NCBI GenBank assembly: GCA_022446815.1
Contig: JAKVCD010000002.1
Location: 62,001 to 126,000 of the forward strand
Direction: 5' to 3'
DNA from: Planctomycetota bacterium
Lineage (GTDB): Bacteria > Planctomycetota > UBA1135 > GCA-002686595
Length of the DNA: 64,000 bases
Positions 16,599 through 25,743 of the stretch are shown piece after piece. How positions within the stretch are numbered: the stretch's first letter is position 1; every line of letters begins with the position of its first letter. A program made the translations under genes and the position numbers. Below the pieces are notes generated by a model that was not told the DNA's origin, did no database searches, and saw only the letters and a list, made by a program, of their open reading frames with translations.

Positions 16599-17657
16599 AT
16601 GATGAAGCTCACTGTCCCTCTCTTGCTTCCCTTGGCGAGCGCCCTCGCGAGCGTCACACAGGATGACGCAGGGGCACCCAAACAGCCCGTTCCCTTGAAG
16701 ACGGTCGAGTGTGAGGAAGTCACCGAGGTTCCGCCGGGGGAGTTCGATGCCGAACTCTGGGCCGCGCGTCTCTCTGAGGGGGATCTCGACCTTCGCATGG
16801 CTGCCTTTGAGGCCATCGTCGACGCCGGCATGCAGGATGACAGCGTCTACCAAAGCATCCAAGGCTGGGCGGCTGATCTTCAAGCGGGGGAGCTGGCGTG
16901 GACAGCACGTATGGCGCTGCGAGAGCTGGAGCGTCGGCCTGCGCCGGCAGCAGACCCTTGGGGCTTTGGCAGCGGCCTCGACTGGTTCCGCGGGTCTCCA
17001 TTTCAGAGGCTGGGAATGACCCCTGAGGAGATCGAGCGGAATCTGCAGAGCCGCTTGGATCAACTGCATCGACAGATGCAGCAGGGCTTCGCGCCGGGCG
17101 CTGCGCCTGGTCGCGGATTGGAGCAGCGCTCCTTCAGCTTTGAGTTGGGGCCTGAGGGGCTGAGAGTGCGCACCCATCGGCGAGGCGCAGACGGCGAGGA
17201 TGAGCGTCAATGGGAGGCTGAGAGCATCGAAGAGCTCTTGAAGGCTCACCCTGAGCTAGAGAGCGAGTTTCCCGGTCTAGAAGGCCTGCGTATGCGCTTC
17301 GGTGTACCTAAGAAATCAGAAGGTCAGCCTGCACCTGTTGATGCGGGGCCAAGGACAGACGTCCTCGGCGTAGAGTGCCGAAACCTGGGTCCAGAGGAGC
17401 TCAAGTCGGCTGGTCAGGCAGGGAGCGTGATCGTGATGCGTATCTTGCCTGGGAGCATCGCTGACGAGCTCGGGGTTCGGAGAGGGGATGTGCTCCTCGC
17501 GATCAACGGTGGACCGATCGACGGTCCCGAGGACATCACTCAAGCCTTGATGAGTCGCGCTCCCTCGGAGCCGATCCGGCTGAGCCTCATCGATGCCGCA
17601 GGAAAAGAGCGGGAGATGGTCTGGTCTCCGAGCCCGCTGGGCGTTTGGGAGGACTGA
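16599..17657 (+). CDS. Exported PDZ-domain protein
   Basis: The start at ATG 16599, 8 bases after GGAGG (16586-16590), gives a signal peptide (MMKLTVPLLLPLASALASV). The mature part begins with a helical region, perhaps HEAT-like (ELWAARLSEGDLDLRMAAFEAIV), then a low-complexity Gln/Arg/Gly linker with GFAPGAAPGRG. It ends in a PDZ domain (about residues 265-345, with VIVMRILPGSIADELGVRRGDVLLAINGGPI). No protease domain is visible. It is the third gene of the sigma/anti-sigma operon, so a role in sensing unfolded or truncated envelope proteins is a reasonable inference. Confidence 0.8.
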   Translation: MMKLTVPLLLPLASALASVTQDDAGAPKQPVPLKTVECEEVTEVPPGEFDAELWAARLSEGDLDLRMAAFEAIVDAGMQDDSVYQSIQGWAADLQAGELAWTARMALRELERRPAPAADPWGFGSGLDWFRGSPFQRLGMTPEEIERNLQSRLDQLHRQMQQGFAPGAAPGRGLEQRSFSFELGPEGLRVRTHRRGADGEDERQWEAESIEELLKAHPELESEFPGLEGLRMRFGVPKKSEGQPAPVDAGPRTDVLGVECRNLGPEELKSAGQAGSVIVMRILPGSIADELGVRRGDVLLAINGGPIDGPEDITQALMSRAPSEPIRLSLIDAAGKEREMVWSPSPLGVWED

Positions 17658-17661
17658 GGCG

Positions 17662-18639
17662 CTAGCCCTGCTTTGCGGCGAGGGCGGCCTCACATGCCGC
17701 TCGGAGCTGGAAGGCTCGCTTCACATCGCGCGAATCGAAGCCAGCGTCCGTCATGCTGAGGAACGCGTCGATGGAGCTCATGGCCTCCTCGTGCCTACCA
17801 AGCTCCAGCAGCAGCTCAGCACGGCGACTGTGGATGGTGCTGTCCGTAGGGTCTAACTCTGCTGCGCCGTCGAGGTGCACGAGGGCAGGTTCGAAGTCCT
17901 TACTCGCGGCAAGGATGCTGTAGCTGTTGAGGTGCACGGAGGTCTGGAGGCGGTCAAGCAGTTCGATGCTGCGACGGCAGGCCTCCTCTTCGCGGGGACT
18001 CATCCCAGGCCTCTTCAGGGCTTGGGTCCACCAGTCGCGATCATTTGTAGTGACCTCGATGACCTTCTCGCCCCAGGCGAGGGCCTCTGCGTTCTCCTCC
18101 AAGAGCGTGTGCGCACGTACCAAGCCGTTCAAGACCTCCGCGTCAGCAGGCGCTAAGGCTAGCGCCTCTTTGTAGAGCCCGATGGCTTCACGCCATGCGA
18201 CTGTGGCCTCTTGGTCCAGCTCGTCAGCGCGCTCCTCCGGGTCAGGGTGCTCTGTGAAGCGCTGACCCGTACGGACCAGCGCAGCGGCCTCGGACTGGGC
18301 GAGCCCGCGCCGCTCTATCGTCTCTCCGAGGCCTAGGGCGACTCGGTAGTCCTCGCTGCGGTCCATGCTGCGGAAGACCTGCTCGGCGCGAAGGACGTCC
18401 TCGGTGCGACCCGTCTTCTGCAAGCCTCTGGCTAGGTACAGCCGCAGGCGGATGTGGTCAGGATCCAGCTCTAGGCCTCTTACAGCTTGGTCCACTGCGC
18501 GGCCGTAGTCACCCATAGAGAGGTACGCGCCTGCAGACTCGACGTGGATGTCCAAGAAGCGCTCGCGCTCATCGTCGCTCATGTCATTGGTCTGGCAGGC
18601 GCTGGCAGCGAGGAGGAGGAGGGGGAGGAGTGATCGCAT
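17662..18639 (-). CDS. TPR-repeat lipoprotein
   Basis: This protein is 325 aa when started at ATG 18639, which gives a compact signal peptide with lipobox AASAC (Cys15). An ATG at 18663 would add eight residues. The body is built of tetratricopeptide repeats, for example AGAYLSMGDYGRAVDQAVRG, RVALGLGETIERRG, AEVLNGLVRAHTLLEENAEAL and STIHSRRAELLLELGRHEEAM. Such lipoproteins act as scaffolds in the envelope; the partner is unknown. It lies just downstream of rqcH on the same strand and converges on the PDZ gene, with stops only 4 bp apart. Confidence 0.85.
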   Translation of the reverse strand: MRSLLPLLLLAASACQTNDMSDDERERFLDIHVESAGAYLSMGDYGRAVDQAVRGLELDPDHIRLRLYLARGLQKTGRTEDVLRAEQVFRSMDRSEDYRVALGLGETIERRGLAQSEAAALVRTGQRFTEHPDPEERADELDQEATVAWREAIGLYKEALALAPADAEVLNGLVRAHTLLEENAEALAWGEKVIEVTTNDRDWWTQALKRPGMSPREEEACRRSIELLDRLQTSVHLNSYSILAASKDFEPALVHLDGAAELDPTDSTIHSRRAELLLELGRHEEAMSSIDAFLSMTDAGFDSRDVKRAFQLRAACEAALAAKQG

Positions 18640-18666
18640 GTTGGAGATTGTAAGGGCTGACATCGT

Positions 18667-20211
18667 CTAGATGCCTGGGCTCCCTGAGGGGGGCGCCTCA
18701 CGGGACAGTAGTCGTTGGAGGCGGGCCGGTTGCATGCGCACGTGGACAGTTTTTCCACCTGAGAGGGTCACCAGCCCAGGCTTCGCGCCACGGGGCTTCT
18801 TCACCTCTTTCACCCTAGCGGTGTGCACGTCGGCGCGAGAGGCCTCTTTGAGGGGCGAGAAGTGGACCGCGAGGGTCGCCGCGTCGAGGAGCTCCTCTGG
18901 GTCCGGATCTCCTTTGCCTGCTAAGCAGAGAACCACGTGGCTGCCCGGGGTGTCAGCTGTATGCAGCCAGAGGTCGTTACCCTTGGCGTTGCGGAAGGTC
19001 AGCGCGTCATTGTCTCTGGCGCTCCGGCCGACTCGAATCTCGGAGCCCTTAGCAGCGCTGAAGATCTTGTAGGGGAGTCGCTTCGCTGGGGCCTTGCGCT
19101 TGCGTTCATCGCCCTCCTGGCGCAACTCGAGGAGCCCGGCCTCTACAGCGCCACGCTCGATCTCGCCCGGGTCTTCCTCGCCACGCTCGAGTCGCTCGAT
19201 GAGCTCCAGGAGCGCGGCGTGCTTGCCCTCTTGGCGTGCGCGCTCTGCCTCGATCCCATCCGCAGAGCGCAGGAGCTTCTTGTAGCGGGTGAAGTACTTC
19301 TCAGCGTTCTCACCTGCGGTGAGCTTTCGGTCGAGCTGAATCCTTCGAGGCTTGGCCTCTTCATCGAAGTAGTCGGCGAGCTCGACAAACTCTGCGCCGC
19401 GAGGTATCTGGCCTTGAGCTGCCTTCAGGAGCTCGCCATCCTGCTTGACGCGCTCAGCCCCCGCGGCTGCCTCCTCGCGCCGCTTAAGCCCATGAAGCGC
19501 GCTCTGGGTCCGAGCTCTTCTCCGCTCCAAACGCCGCAAGAGGTCTCTGCGCAGCGTGTCTGCAGCGTCAGCGGCGGCGACCGGCGCCAACGCCATCTCG
19601 ACGAGGTATGAGAGGGGCGCGCGATGCTCATGTCCGCGTTGAACGGAGAGCGGCAGCTCTTCAGGCTCAGGGAGAGAGTCTTCGAGGCTGGGGAGATCAC
19701 CTGAGGGGGGGCTCCCAGGGGGTGGGGCCCAGGTCTCTCCGACCACGAGCCTGGTGTGCTGGCGCTTCTTGGGGGCAGGCACAAGGACGTCCAAGACCTC
19801 GTCACCCTTACCTAAGAGGACCATATTGGCGTGTCTTCCCGTCAGCTCGAGGAGCAGCGCGCGACGACCCAGCTCCGCTTGGAACTCGAAGAGCGCCATC
19901 CGGTCGCCTCGCACTTGCTCCAACCTCCTGAGCTCTGCGCCGGCGAGTTCAGCCTGGAGGCGCTTATAGAAGGGGCCCTCTGGGCCGGTGTGACGCTGCA
20001 GGCGTCCGTGCTGGAGGTGGACTCGTCCCGTGTCAGCTTGGCAAGAGAGATAGACCCGGAGGATCGGGACTTCTGGGCCCCCGGCCCTAGGGACGAGGGC
20101 CAAGACGACGTCCTTAGGGGGGCGTGCCTCTACGTCGCGGAGGGTGGCCCCCTTGAGGAGCGGGGCGAGCTCATCAATGAGCTCGCTGATCTGTCGGTGA
20201 TTGAGGTTCAG
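18667..20211 (-). CDS. rqcH: Ribosome quality control protein RqcH (NFACT), apparent CTG start
   Basis: RqcH binds stalled 50S subunits and recruits tRNA-Ala to add alanine tails that mark incomplete proteins for degradation. Domains are an N-terminal NFACT-N lobe, a middle coiled coil (LLRRLERRRARTQSALHGLKRREEAA) and a C-terminal NFACT-R domain (VGRSARDNDALTFRNAKGND, HTADTPGSHVVL). The first ATG/GTG/TTG in frame is TTG 20103, which would cut off conserved N-terminal sequence. Homologous sequence continues to a CTG at 20211-20209 that overlaps the ndk TGA as CTGA. With that start the Asp-Arg pair is D103-R104, close to D97-R98 of the Bacillus protein. Length 514 aa. Confidence 0.88.
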   Translation of the reverse strand: MNLNHRQISELIDELAPLLKGATLRDVEARPPKDVVLALVPRAGGPEVPILRVYLSCQADTGRVHLQHGRLQRHTGPEGPFYKRLQAELAGAELRRLEQVRGDRMALFEFQAELGRRALLLELTGRHANMVLLGKGDEVLDVLVPAPKKRQHTRLVVGETWAPPPGSPPSGDLPSLEDSLPEPEELPLSVQRGHEHRAPLSYLVEMALAPVAAADAADTLRRDLLRRLERRRARTQSALHGLKRREEAAAGAERVKQDGELLKAAQGQIPRGAEFVELADYFDEEAKPRRIQLDRKLTAGENAEKYFTRYKKLLRSADGIEAERARQEGKHAALLELIERLERGEEDPGEIERGAVEAGLLELRQEGDERKRKAPAKRLPYKIFSAAKGSEIRVGRSARDNDALTFRNAKGNDLWLHTADTPGSHVVLCLAGKGDPDPEELLDAATLAVHFSPLKEASRADVHTARVKEVKKPRGAKPGLVTLSGGKTVHVRMQPARLQRLLSREAPPSGSPGI

Positions 20212-20675
20212 CTGAGCTCTTCGTCTGAGTAGACCCAGGCCGTCATGTCCGGGGTCCAGTCGATCAGGTCGCCATCCTCTGAGAAGAACAGGGCGAGCTC
20301 CGTCGCGGAGGACTCAGGGCCGTCAGAGCCGTGAACGAGGTTGTTCGAGAAGGAGAGGCCGAAGTCTCCTCGGATGGTCCCAGGGGTTGCCTCTGCAGAG
20401 TTTGTCTTCCCCATGAGCCCGCGGACGCAGTTGATGGCGTCCTTGCCCTCTAGGGCTATGGCGACGACAGGGCCGCTGGTCATGAATCCGACCAGGGCTC
20501 CGTAGAAGGGCTTGTCAGCGTGCACCGAGTAGTGCTGCTTGATGACCTCATCAGGGAACTTCCGCATCTTGAGGCCGACGAGCTTGAGGCCCTTTTGCTC
20601 AAAGCGGTTGAGGATGGTGCCGACGAGGCCGCGCTGGACGGCGTCGGGCTTGCAGAGGACGAGGGTGCGTTCCAC
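20208..20675 (-). CDS. ndk: Nucleoside diphosphate kinase
   Basis: Ndk transfers phosphate between nucleoside di- and triphosphates through a phosphohistidine. It has 155 aa, starting at GTG 20675. The opening ERTLVLCKPDAVQRGLVG, the KPFYGALVGFMTSGPVVA strand and the active-site His in NNLVHGSDGPESS are all present. The C-terminus is slightly extended (DLIDWTPDMTAWVYSDEELS). Its TGA stop overlaps the presumed CTG start of rqcH, so the two are probably translationally coupled. Confidence 0.96.
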   Translation of the reverse strand: MERTLVLCKPDAVQRGLVGTILNRFEQKGLKLVGLKMRKFPDEVIKQHYSVHADKPFYGALVGFMTSGPVVAIALEGKDAINCVRGLMGKTNSAEATPGTIRGDFGLSFSNNLVHGSDGPESSATELALFFSEDGDLIDWTPDMTAWVYSDEELS

Positions 20676-21007
20676 GGCTGCGCTCCGGGTGGTTGTTCAG
20701 GGGTATGGAGGGTCAGGCGCGTTGGAGCGGCCTGAATTCGAGGCGGAAGATTCTAGGGTCGTGGATGGGCCTCTGCGAGCCTTGATTCGCCTCGGAATCT
20801 CCTTTTGCCATTTTCCTCGCTTGTGCGTTGACCGCTGGTGCGCTGTCTCTACCATGTTTGCCCTCAAGGTTCGTTAAGGCCTCTCTAGAGAGGAAAGAAA
20901 CGGACCGGTAATCTTTCAGAAAGCGGCCTCCGATGGCCATCCTTGAGCCCCCATCCGGGCGTCGAGCCGAGCGCGTTCTCGGGACGGCGTTAAGACGAGG
21001 AGCCCAC
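20676..21007. other. 332-bp intergenic region before the atp operon
   Basis: This spacer separates ndk, transcribed leftwards, from the atp operon, transcribed rightwards. It must hold promoters for both. Apart from the possible atp promoter at 20828-20855 and a ribosome site (GAGGAG near 20997-21002) for the first atp gene, I see no gene or strong hairpin. Open frames here read as non-coding. Confidence 0.6.
20828..20855 (+). promoter_or_regulatory. Possible sigma-70 promoter for the atp operon
   Basis: TTGACC (20828-20833) and TACCAT (20850-20855) are spaced by 16 bases, a fair match to vegetative -35/-10 boxes. It lies about 150 bp upstream of the first atp gene in the only sizeable non-coding stretch before the operon. 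The call rests on sequence resemblance alone. Confidence 0.35.
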
Positions 21008-21265
21008 ATGGTTGACCCCAGCAAAACGCCGAAGCCTAGCGGCGCTAAGAGAGAGGAGCCTCCTCTCTCATCTGTCGCTCGGCAGAGCGGCGCCGCGGCG
21101 CTGGGGATGACCTATGGGGCGACGATCCTTGTCTTCGTGGGTCTCGGGTGGTGGCTTGATGAGCGCCTCGGCACCTCGCCGTGGCTGCTGATCATCGGCC
21201 TGTTTCTAGGCTCGGGCGGAGGCTTCCTCTCGCTGCTCAAGAAGGTCCCGCCGCCAGGGTCCTGA
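21008..21265 (+). CDS. AtpZ/AtpI family protein
   Basis: This 85-aa protein starts at ATG 21008 with a GAGGAG ribosome site; an upstream ATG at 20933 would add a basic stretch without similarity. After a Lys/Pro-rich start come two transmembrane helices (MTYGATILVFVGLGWWLDERLG and PWLLIIGLFLGSGGGFLSLL), the pattern of AtpZ/AtpI proteins that help assemble the c-ring or handle Mg2+. It is the first gene of the ATP synthase operon, with the next membrane protein 25 bp later. Confidence 0.85.
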   Translation: MVDPSKTPKPSGAKREEPPLSSVARQSGAAALGMTYGATILVFVGLGWWLDERLGTSPWLLIIGLFLGSGGGFLSLLKKVPPPGS

Positions 21266-21290
21266 TGGGCGAGGCGTCCCAATCACACTC

Positions 21291-21689
21291 ATGTTCCGCA
21301 CCACCATCACCACAGTCATCATCCTCGCAGGGGCCGCGCTGATCGCGTGGAATCTCGGCGGTGTGGTGGGCTCCGGCGTCATCGTTGGCGCGGTCTGCGG
21401 TGCGATGGTGGCCAGCGCTGGCGCAGGCATGCAGCACAAGGTGATCCGGACTGCTCCCAGTCGGGCCTTCTCTGCCTTCACCGTGGGCTTCTTCCTCAAG
21501 CTCGTGGCGGCGCTCACAGGCGCGCTCGCCTTCCGGTACGTCCCTGCTGCTGCGGCGCTCTGCGACTGGAAGTCTTTCCTCCTCGCCTTTGGCGTCTCGG
21601 CCTTCTCTGTCATGATGGCCGGCGTCATGGACCTCATGAAGTTTGGCGCGCAGCGCGCCCCCATAGCCCTAGATGAGGGACAAGCATGA
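21291..21689 (+). CDS. ATP-synthase-operon membrane protein (AtpI-like, subunit I position)
   Basis: This 132-aa protein has about four transmembrane helices: residues 4-20, 24-48, 63-82 and 90-115. The order AtpZ, small four-helix protein, AtpB matches the position of AtpI/subunit I, which in other bacteria chaperones c-ring assembly. Sequence similarity to AtpI is not obvious by eye. Its TGA overlaps the ATG of atpB by 4 bases (ATGA at 21686-21689). No catalytic residues are apparent. Confidence 0.75.
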   Translation: MFRTTITTVIILAGAALIAWNLGGVVGSGVIVGAVCGAMVASAGAGMQHKVIRTAPSRAFSAFTVGFFLKLVAALTGALAFRYVPAAAALCDWKSFLLAFGVSAFSVMMAGVMDLMKFGAQRAPIALDEGQA

Positions 21690-22654
21690 ACTTCCTGCGC
21701 CCGATCCTCGCGGTCGTCGCGATCGCGCTCCCCGTCTGGTTCGCGTCCGGGCACATCATGCATCATGAGGGTGACAACCCCTTTTTGCTGCTGCATGCGC
21801 ACTTGAACCCGGAGCCGCTGTGGGTCGATCCCCACGAGGAGCCGCACGAGGGGGAGACAATGGAGGAGCATATGGCCCACATGGCCTATGTCGCCGTCAT
21901 TCAACTGCCTGAGAGCTTCAGCTTCTTTGACATGGACCCCCGATGGGCAGGGAACCAGCTGGTGATGACGAATCTTCAGCTCTTCCAGATCGCTGCGGCT
22001 GCCCTCCTCCTGATCCTCTTCTCAGGGGTCGCTAAATACATCCGCACCGGCCAGGGCGACTCTCTGAGCCGTGTCTTTGCGGGCTTCGCGGCTTGGCTGA
22101 GGGATGATGTGGTCTACCCCGTGATGGGGCGAGAGACCGGTCGGCGCTTTTTGCCGCTCTTCCTCACCATCTTCTTCTTCATCCTGTTCATGAACCTGCT
22201 GGGGCTGGTCCCCGGCTCGGCTACAGCCACAGCGAACATCTTTGTCACAGGCGGACTCGCTGTCGTGACCTTCGCTGCGATGATCGGCTGCGGGATGGCC
22301 GCGCAAGGCCCGCTAGCGTTTTGGAAGAACCTCGTTCCTCACGTCCCCGGCGCCCTCTGGCCGCTGATGTTTGTGGTTGAGGTGGTCGGGCTCTTCATCA
22401 AGCCCTTCGCGCTCATGATCAGGCTGTTCGCGAACATGAGCGGGGGACACCTCGTCGTCCTCTCCTTCATGGGGCTGATCTTCTTCTTCGCTCAACAGTT
22501 CGGACCCGGTGTCGGCTGGGCGTCCTCTCCCGTGGCGCTCGGCTTCGCCGTGTTCATCATGATCATCGAGTTCTTCGTGGCGATGCTCCAAGCGTTCATC
22601 TTCACGCAGCTCTCGGTCCTCTTCGTCCACTCATCCGTACACCCCGAGCACTGA
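21686..22654 (+). CDS. atpB: F-type ATP synthase subunit a, with His-rich N-terminal extension
   Basis: Subunit a forms the proton half-channels beside the c-ring. The conserved core has the essential Arg in FALMIRLFANMSGGH and the closing helix segment IEFFVAMLQAFIFTQLSVLFVHSS. The protein has 322 aa, longer than many bacterial forms. The extra length includes an N-terminal hydrophobic stretch and an unusual segment with nine histidines between residues 23 and 65 together with many glutamates (for example PHEEPHEGETMEEH). That segment should face the periplasm. The gene is overlapped by the preceding four-helix gene. Confidence 0.96.
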   Translation: MNFLRPILAVVAIALPVWFASGHIMHHEGDNPFLLLHAHLNPEPLWVDPHEEPHEGETMEEHMAHMAYVAVIQLPESFSFFDMDPRWAGNQLVMTNLQLFQIAAAALLLILFSGVAKYIRTGQGDSLSRVFAGFAAWLRDDVVYPVMGRETGRRFLPLFLTIFFFILFMNLLGLVPGSATATANIFVTGGLAVVTFAAMIGCGMAAQGPLAFWKNLVPHVPGALWPLMFVVEVVGLFIKPFALMIRLFANMSGGHLVVLSFMGLIFFFAQQFGPGVGWASSPVALGFAVFIMIIEFFVAMLQAFIFTQLSVLFVHSSVHPEH

Positions 22655-22684
22655 GGCTGTTCTCAGACCGGGGCACGAACCAAC

Positions 22685-22720
22685 TGAATCCTCAAACTTC
22701 ACTAATAAGGAAAACAAGCT
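22685..22720 (+). promoter_or_regulatory. AT-rich leader of atpE, possible translational enhancer
   Basis: The 36 bases before atpE are markedly AT-rich for this genome and hold AAGGAAAA near 22706-22713 as ribosome site. In E. coli an A/U-rich element before atpE raises translation to supply the many c subunits per enzyme. A similar role here is inference. Confidence 0.4.
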
Positions 22721-22972
22721 ATGAGCATTCTCCAGGAAACCGCTGCGCAGAGCACTGAACTCGCCAAGTTGGGCGCCGGCATCGGCGCAGGCCTCGTCGC
22801 GATCGGCGCCGCTAGCGGCATCGGCCGCATCGGCGCCTCCGCCAACGAGGGCATCGCCCGTCAGCCCGAGGCTGCCGGCGACATCCGCGGCGGCTCCATC
22901 ATCCTCGCCGCGCTGATCGAGGGTGTCTCCCTCTTCGGCGTCGTCGTCACCCTGCTGATCGCCCTCGGTTGA
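22721..22972 (+). CDS. atpE: F-type ATP synthase subunit c
   Basis: This 83-aa hairpin protein has two transmembrane helices, the first with a Gly/Ala-rich motif (GAGIGAGLVAIGAASGIG), joined by the polar loop ARQPEA that contacts the gamma/epsilon rotor. The ion-binding carboxylate is Glu67 in ALIEGVSLFG. The residues that accompany Glu in sodium-binding c subunits (a Gln in helix 1 and Ser/Thr directly after Glu) are absent, so proton coupling is predicted. It is set apart in the operon by an AT-rich leader upstream and a hairpin downstream. Confidence 0.97.
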   Translation: MSILQETAAQSTELAKLGAGIGAGLVAIGAASGIGRIGASANEGIARQPEAAGDIRGGSIILAALIEGVSLFGVVVTLLIALG

Positions 22973-22984
22973 GCCACTCTGTGG

Positions 22985-23017
22985 GTGCGCGCTGGCTCAT
23001 GGCCCGCGCGCGCGCAC
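22985..23017 (+). repeat. Hairpin between atpE and atpF
   Basis: GTGCGCGC (22985-22992) pairs with GCGCGCAC (23010-23017), and an inner GGC/GCC can form across a TCATG loop. It follows atpE by 12 bp and has no T-run, so it is more likely an mRNA stabilising or processing element than a terminator. It would favour a higher dose of subunit c relative to downstream subunits. Confidence 0.45.
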
Positions 23018-23047
23018 GCTTGGCGCACCTGAATCGGAGGCATGAAC

Positions 23048-23590
23048 ATGCAGTACTTGCTCCTCTTAGCTCCTGGTGAGGGCGGCGGGTTTAACCCGCT
23101 GGATCTCCACCAGGGCGGGAACATGCTCTGGACGTGGGTGATCTTCCTCCTGTCTCTTCCCTTTGCATGGAAGATGGTCATGGGGCCGATCACTCGCGCT
23201 CTAGAAGAGCGTGACGAGCGCGCCAACGAGTCGATCCACGCTGCTGAGAAGGCTAGCAAGGAGGCCCAAGAGGCCCGCGCAGAGGTCGAGATCAAGCTCG
23301 GCGAGGCGCAGGCCTCCGCGGCTGAGATGCTCTCCGAGGCGCGCGAGCGCGCTGAGGGGCGTGAGCGCGAGATCATAGACACCGCCCGCAAGGAGGCGGA
23401 GGCCATGATCGAGCGCGCCCGCGCAGACATCGAAGCTGAGCGGGAAAAGGCCCTCGTTGCGATCCGAGACGAGGTCGTAGACCTCGCGGTCGGCGCGGCT
23501 GGCCAGGTCCTCGGCCGTAAGGCGGACAGCGATGACGACCGGCGCCTCGCGGCGGACGTCGTGAGCGCGACTAAGGGAGCGGATGCGTGA
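23048..23590 (+). CDS. atpF: F-type ATP synthase subunit b
   Basis: This is the peripheral stalk subunit, 180 aa from ATG 23048. An ATG at 23042 lies only one base from GGAGG (23036-23040), whereas 23048 has a 7-base spacing. One N-terminal membrane helix (MLWTWVIFLLSLPFAWKMVM) is followed by a long Ala/Glu/Arg-rich coiled coil from about residue 60 to 150. Its TGA overlaps the GTG of atpH (GTGA at 23587-23590), so the two stalk subunits are coupled. Confidence 0.95.
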   Translation: MQYLLLLAPGEGGGFNPLDLHQGGNMLWTWVIFLLSLPFAWKMVMGPITRALEERDERANESIHAAEKASKEAQEARAEVEIKLGEAQASAAEMLSEARERAEGREREIIDTARKEAEAMIERARADIEAEREKALVAIRDEVVDLAVGAAGQVLGRKADSDDDRRLAADVVSATKGADA

Positions 23591-24135
23591 GGCTTAGTAC
23601 CGTCACCACCCGCTACGTTGAGGCGCTGTTTCAGCTCGCGCTGGAGCGGGACGTGCTCGACGCGATGGAGGCAGACGTCCGCCGCTTGGCGGGCGAAGTC
23701 TCCGACCCCGATGTCGCCGCTTACCTCGCCGACGCGAGCGTCACGGACGAGGAGAAGATCTCTCGACTCGAGAAGGTCCTCTCCGACATGAACGAGCTCC
23801 TCGGAGACTTCGTCCGGCTCCTCTTTGAGAAGGGTCGGATTGAGGTGCTCCTAGAGGCAGGCGACGCCTACAGGCTGCGCTTGTTGGAGCATCGAGGGGC
23901 TACGGAGGGCCGCGTCGAGAGCGCGCGTCCGCTAGAGCCCGCACAGCTAGATGAGCTCGCCGCCGCGATGGGCCGCGAGCTCGGTAAAGAGGTCTACCTC
24001 AGGAACGAGGTCGATCCCGGCCTCGTAGGCGGTGTCCGCGTGTTTGTGGACAACCGCATGATCGACAACTCGGTGCAGGGTCGCCTCGACGGCCTCAGCC
24101 GCAAGCTCAGAGAAGCGCGCCTCGGCGCAGGGTGA
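23587..24135 (+). CDS. atpH: F-type ATP synthase subunit delta
   Basis: This 182-aa protein starts at GTG 23587, overlapping the atpF stop. It has the six-helix N-terminal domain that binds the alpha crown ([21 protein letters not shown]). The C-terminal signature [37 protein letters not shown] links F1 to the b stalk. The length is normal. Confidence 0.95.
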   Translation: MRLSTVTTRYVEALFQLALERDVLDAMEADVRRLAGEVSDPDVAAYLADASVTDEEKISRLEKVLSDMNELLGDFVRLLFEKGRIEVLLEAGDAYRLRLLEHRGATEGRVESARPLEPAQLDELAAAMGRELGKEVYLRNEVDPGLVGGVRVFVDNRMIDNSVQGRLDGLSRKLREARLGAG

Positions 24136-24170
24136 GCCAAGAGCCACTCCAACCACCAGGAACCAATCTA

Positions 24171-25736
<1,566 letters not shown>

Positions 25737-25743
25737 GGACTCG

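Noticed and set aside
22721-22972. Sodium-dependent ATP synthase
   Set aside because: The Gln and Ser/Thr ligands that accompany the Glu in sodium-binding c subunits are absent (Gly follows Glu67).
24132-24170. GTG 24132 as the atpA start, overlapping atpH
   Set aside because: The 13 extra residues do not match alpha subunits, while ATG 24171 has a ribosome site and the expected N-terminus.
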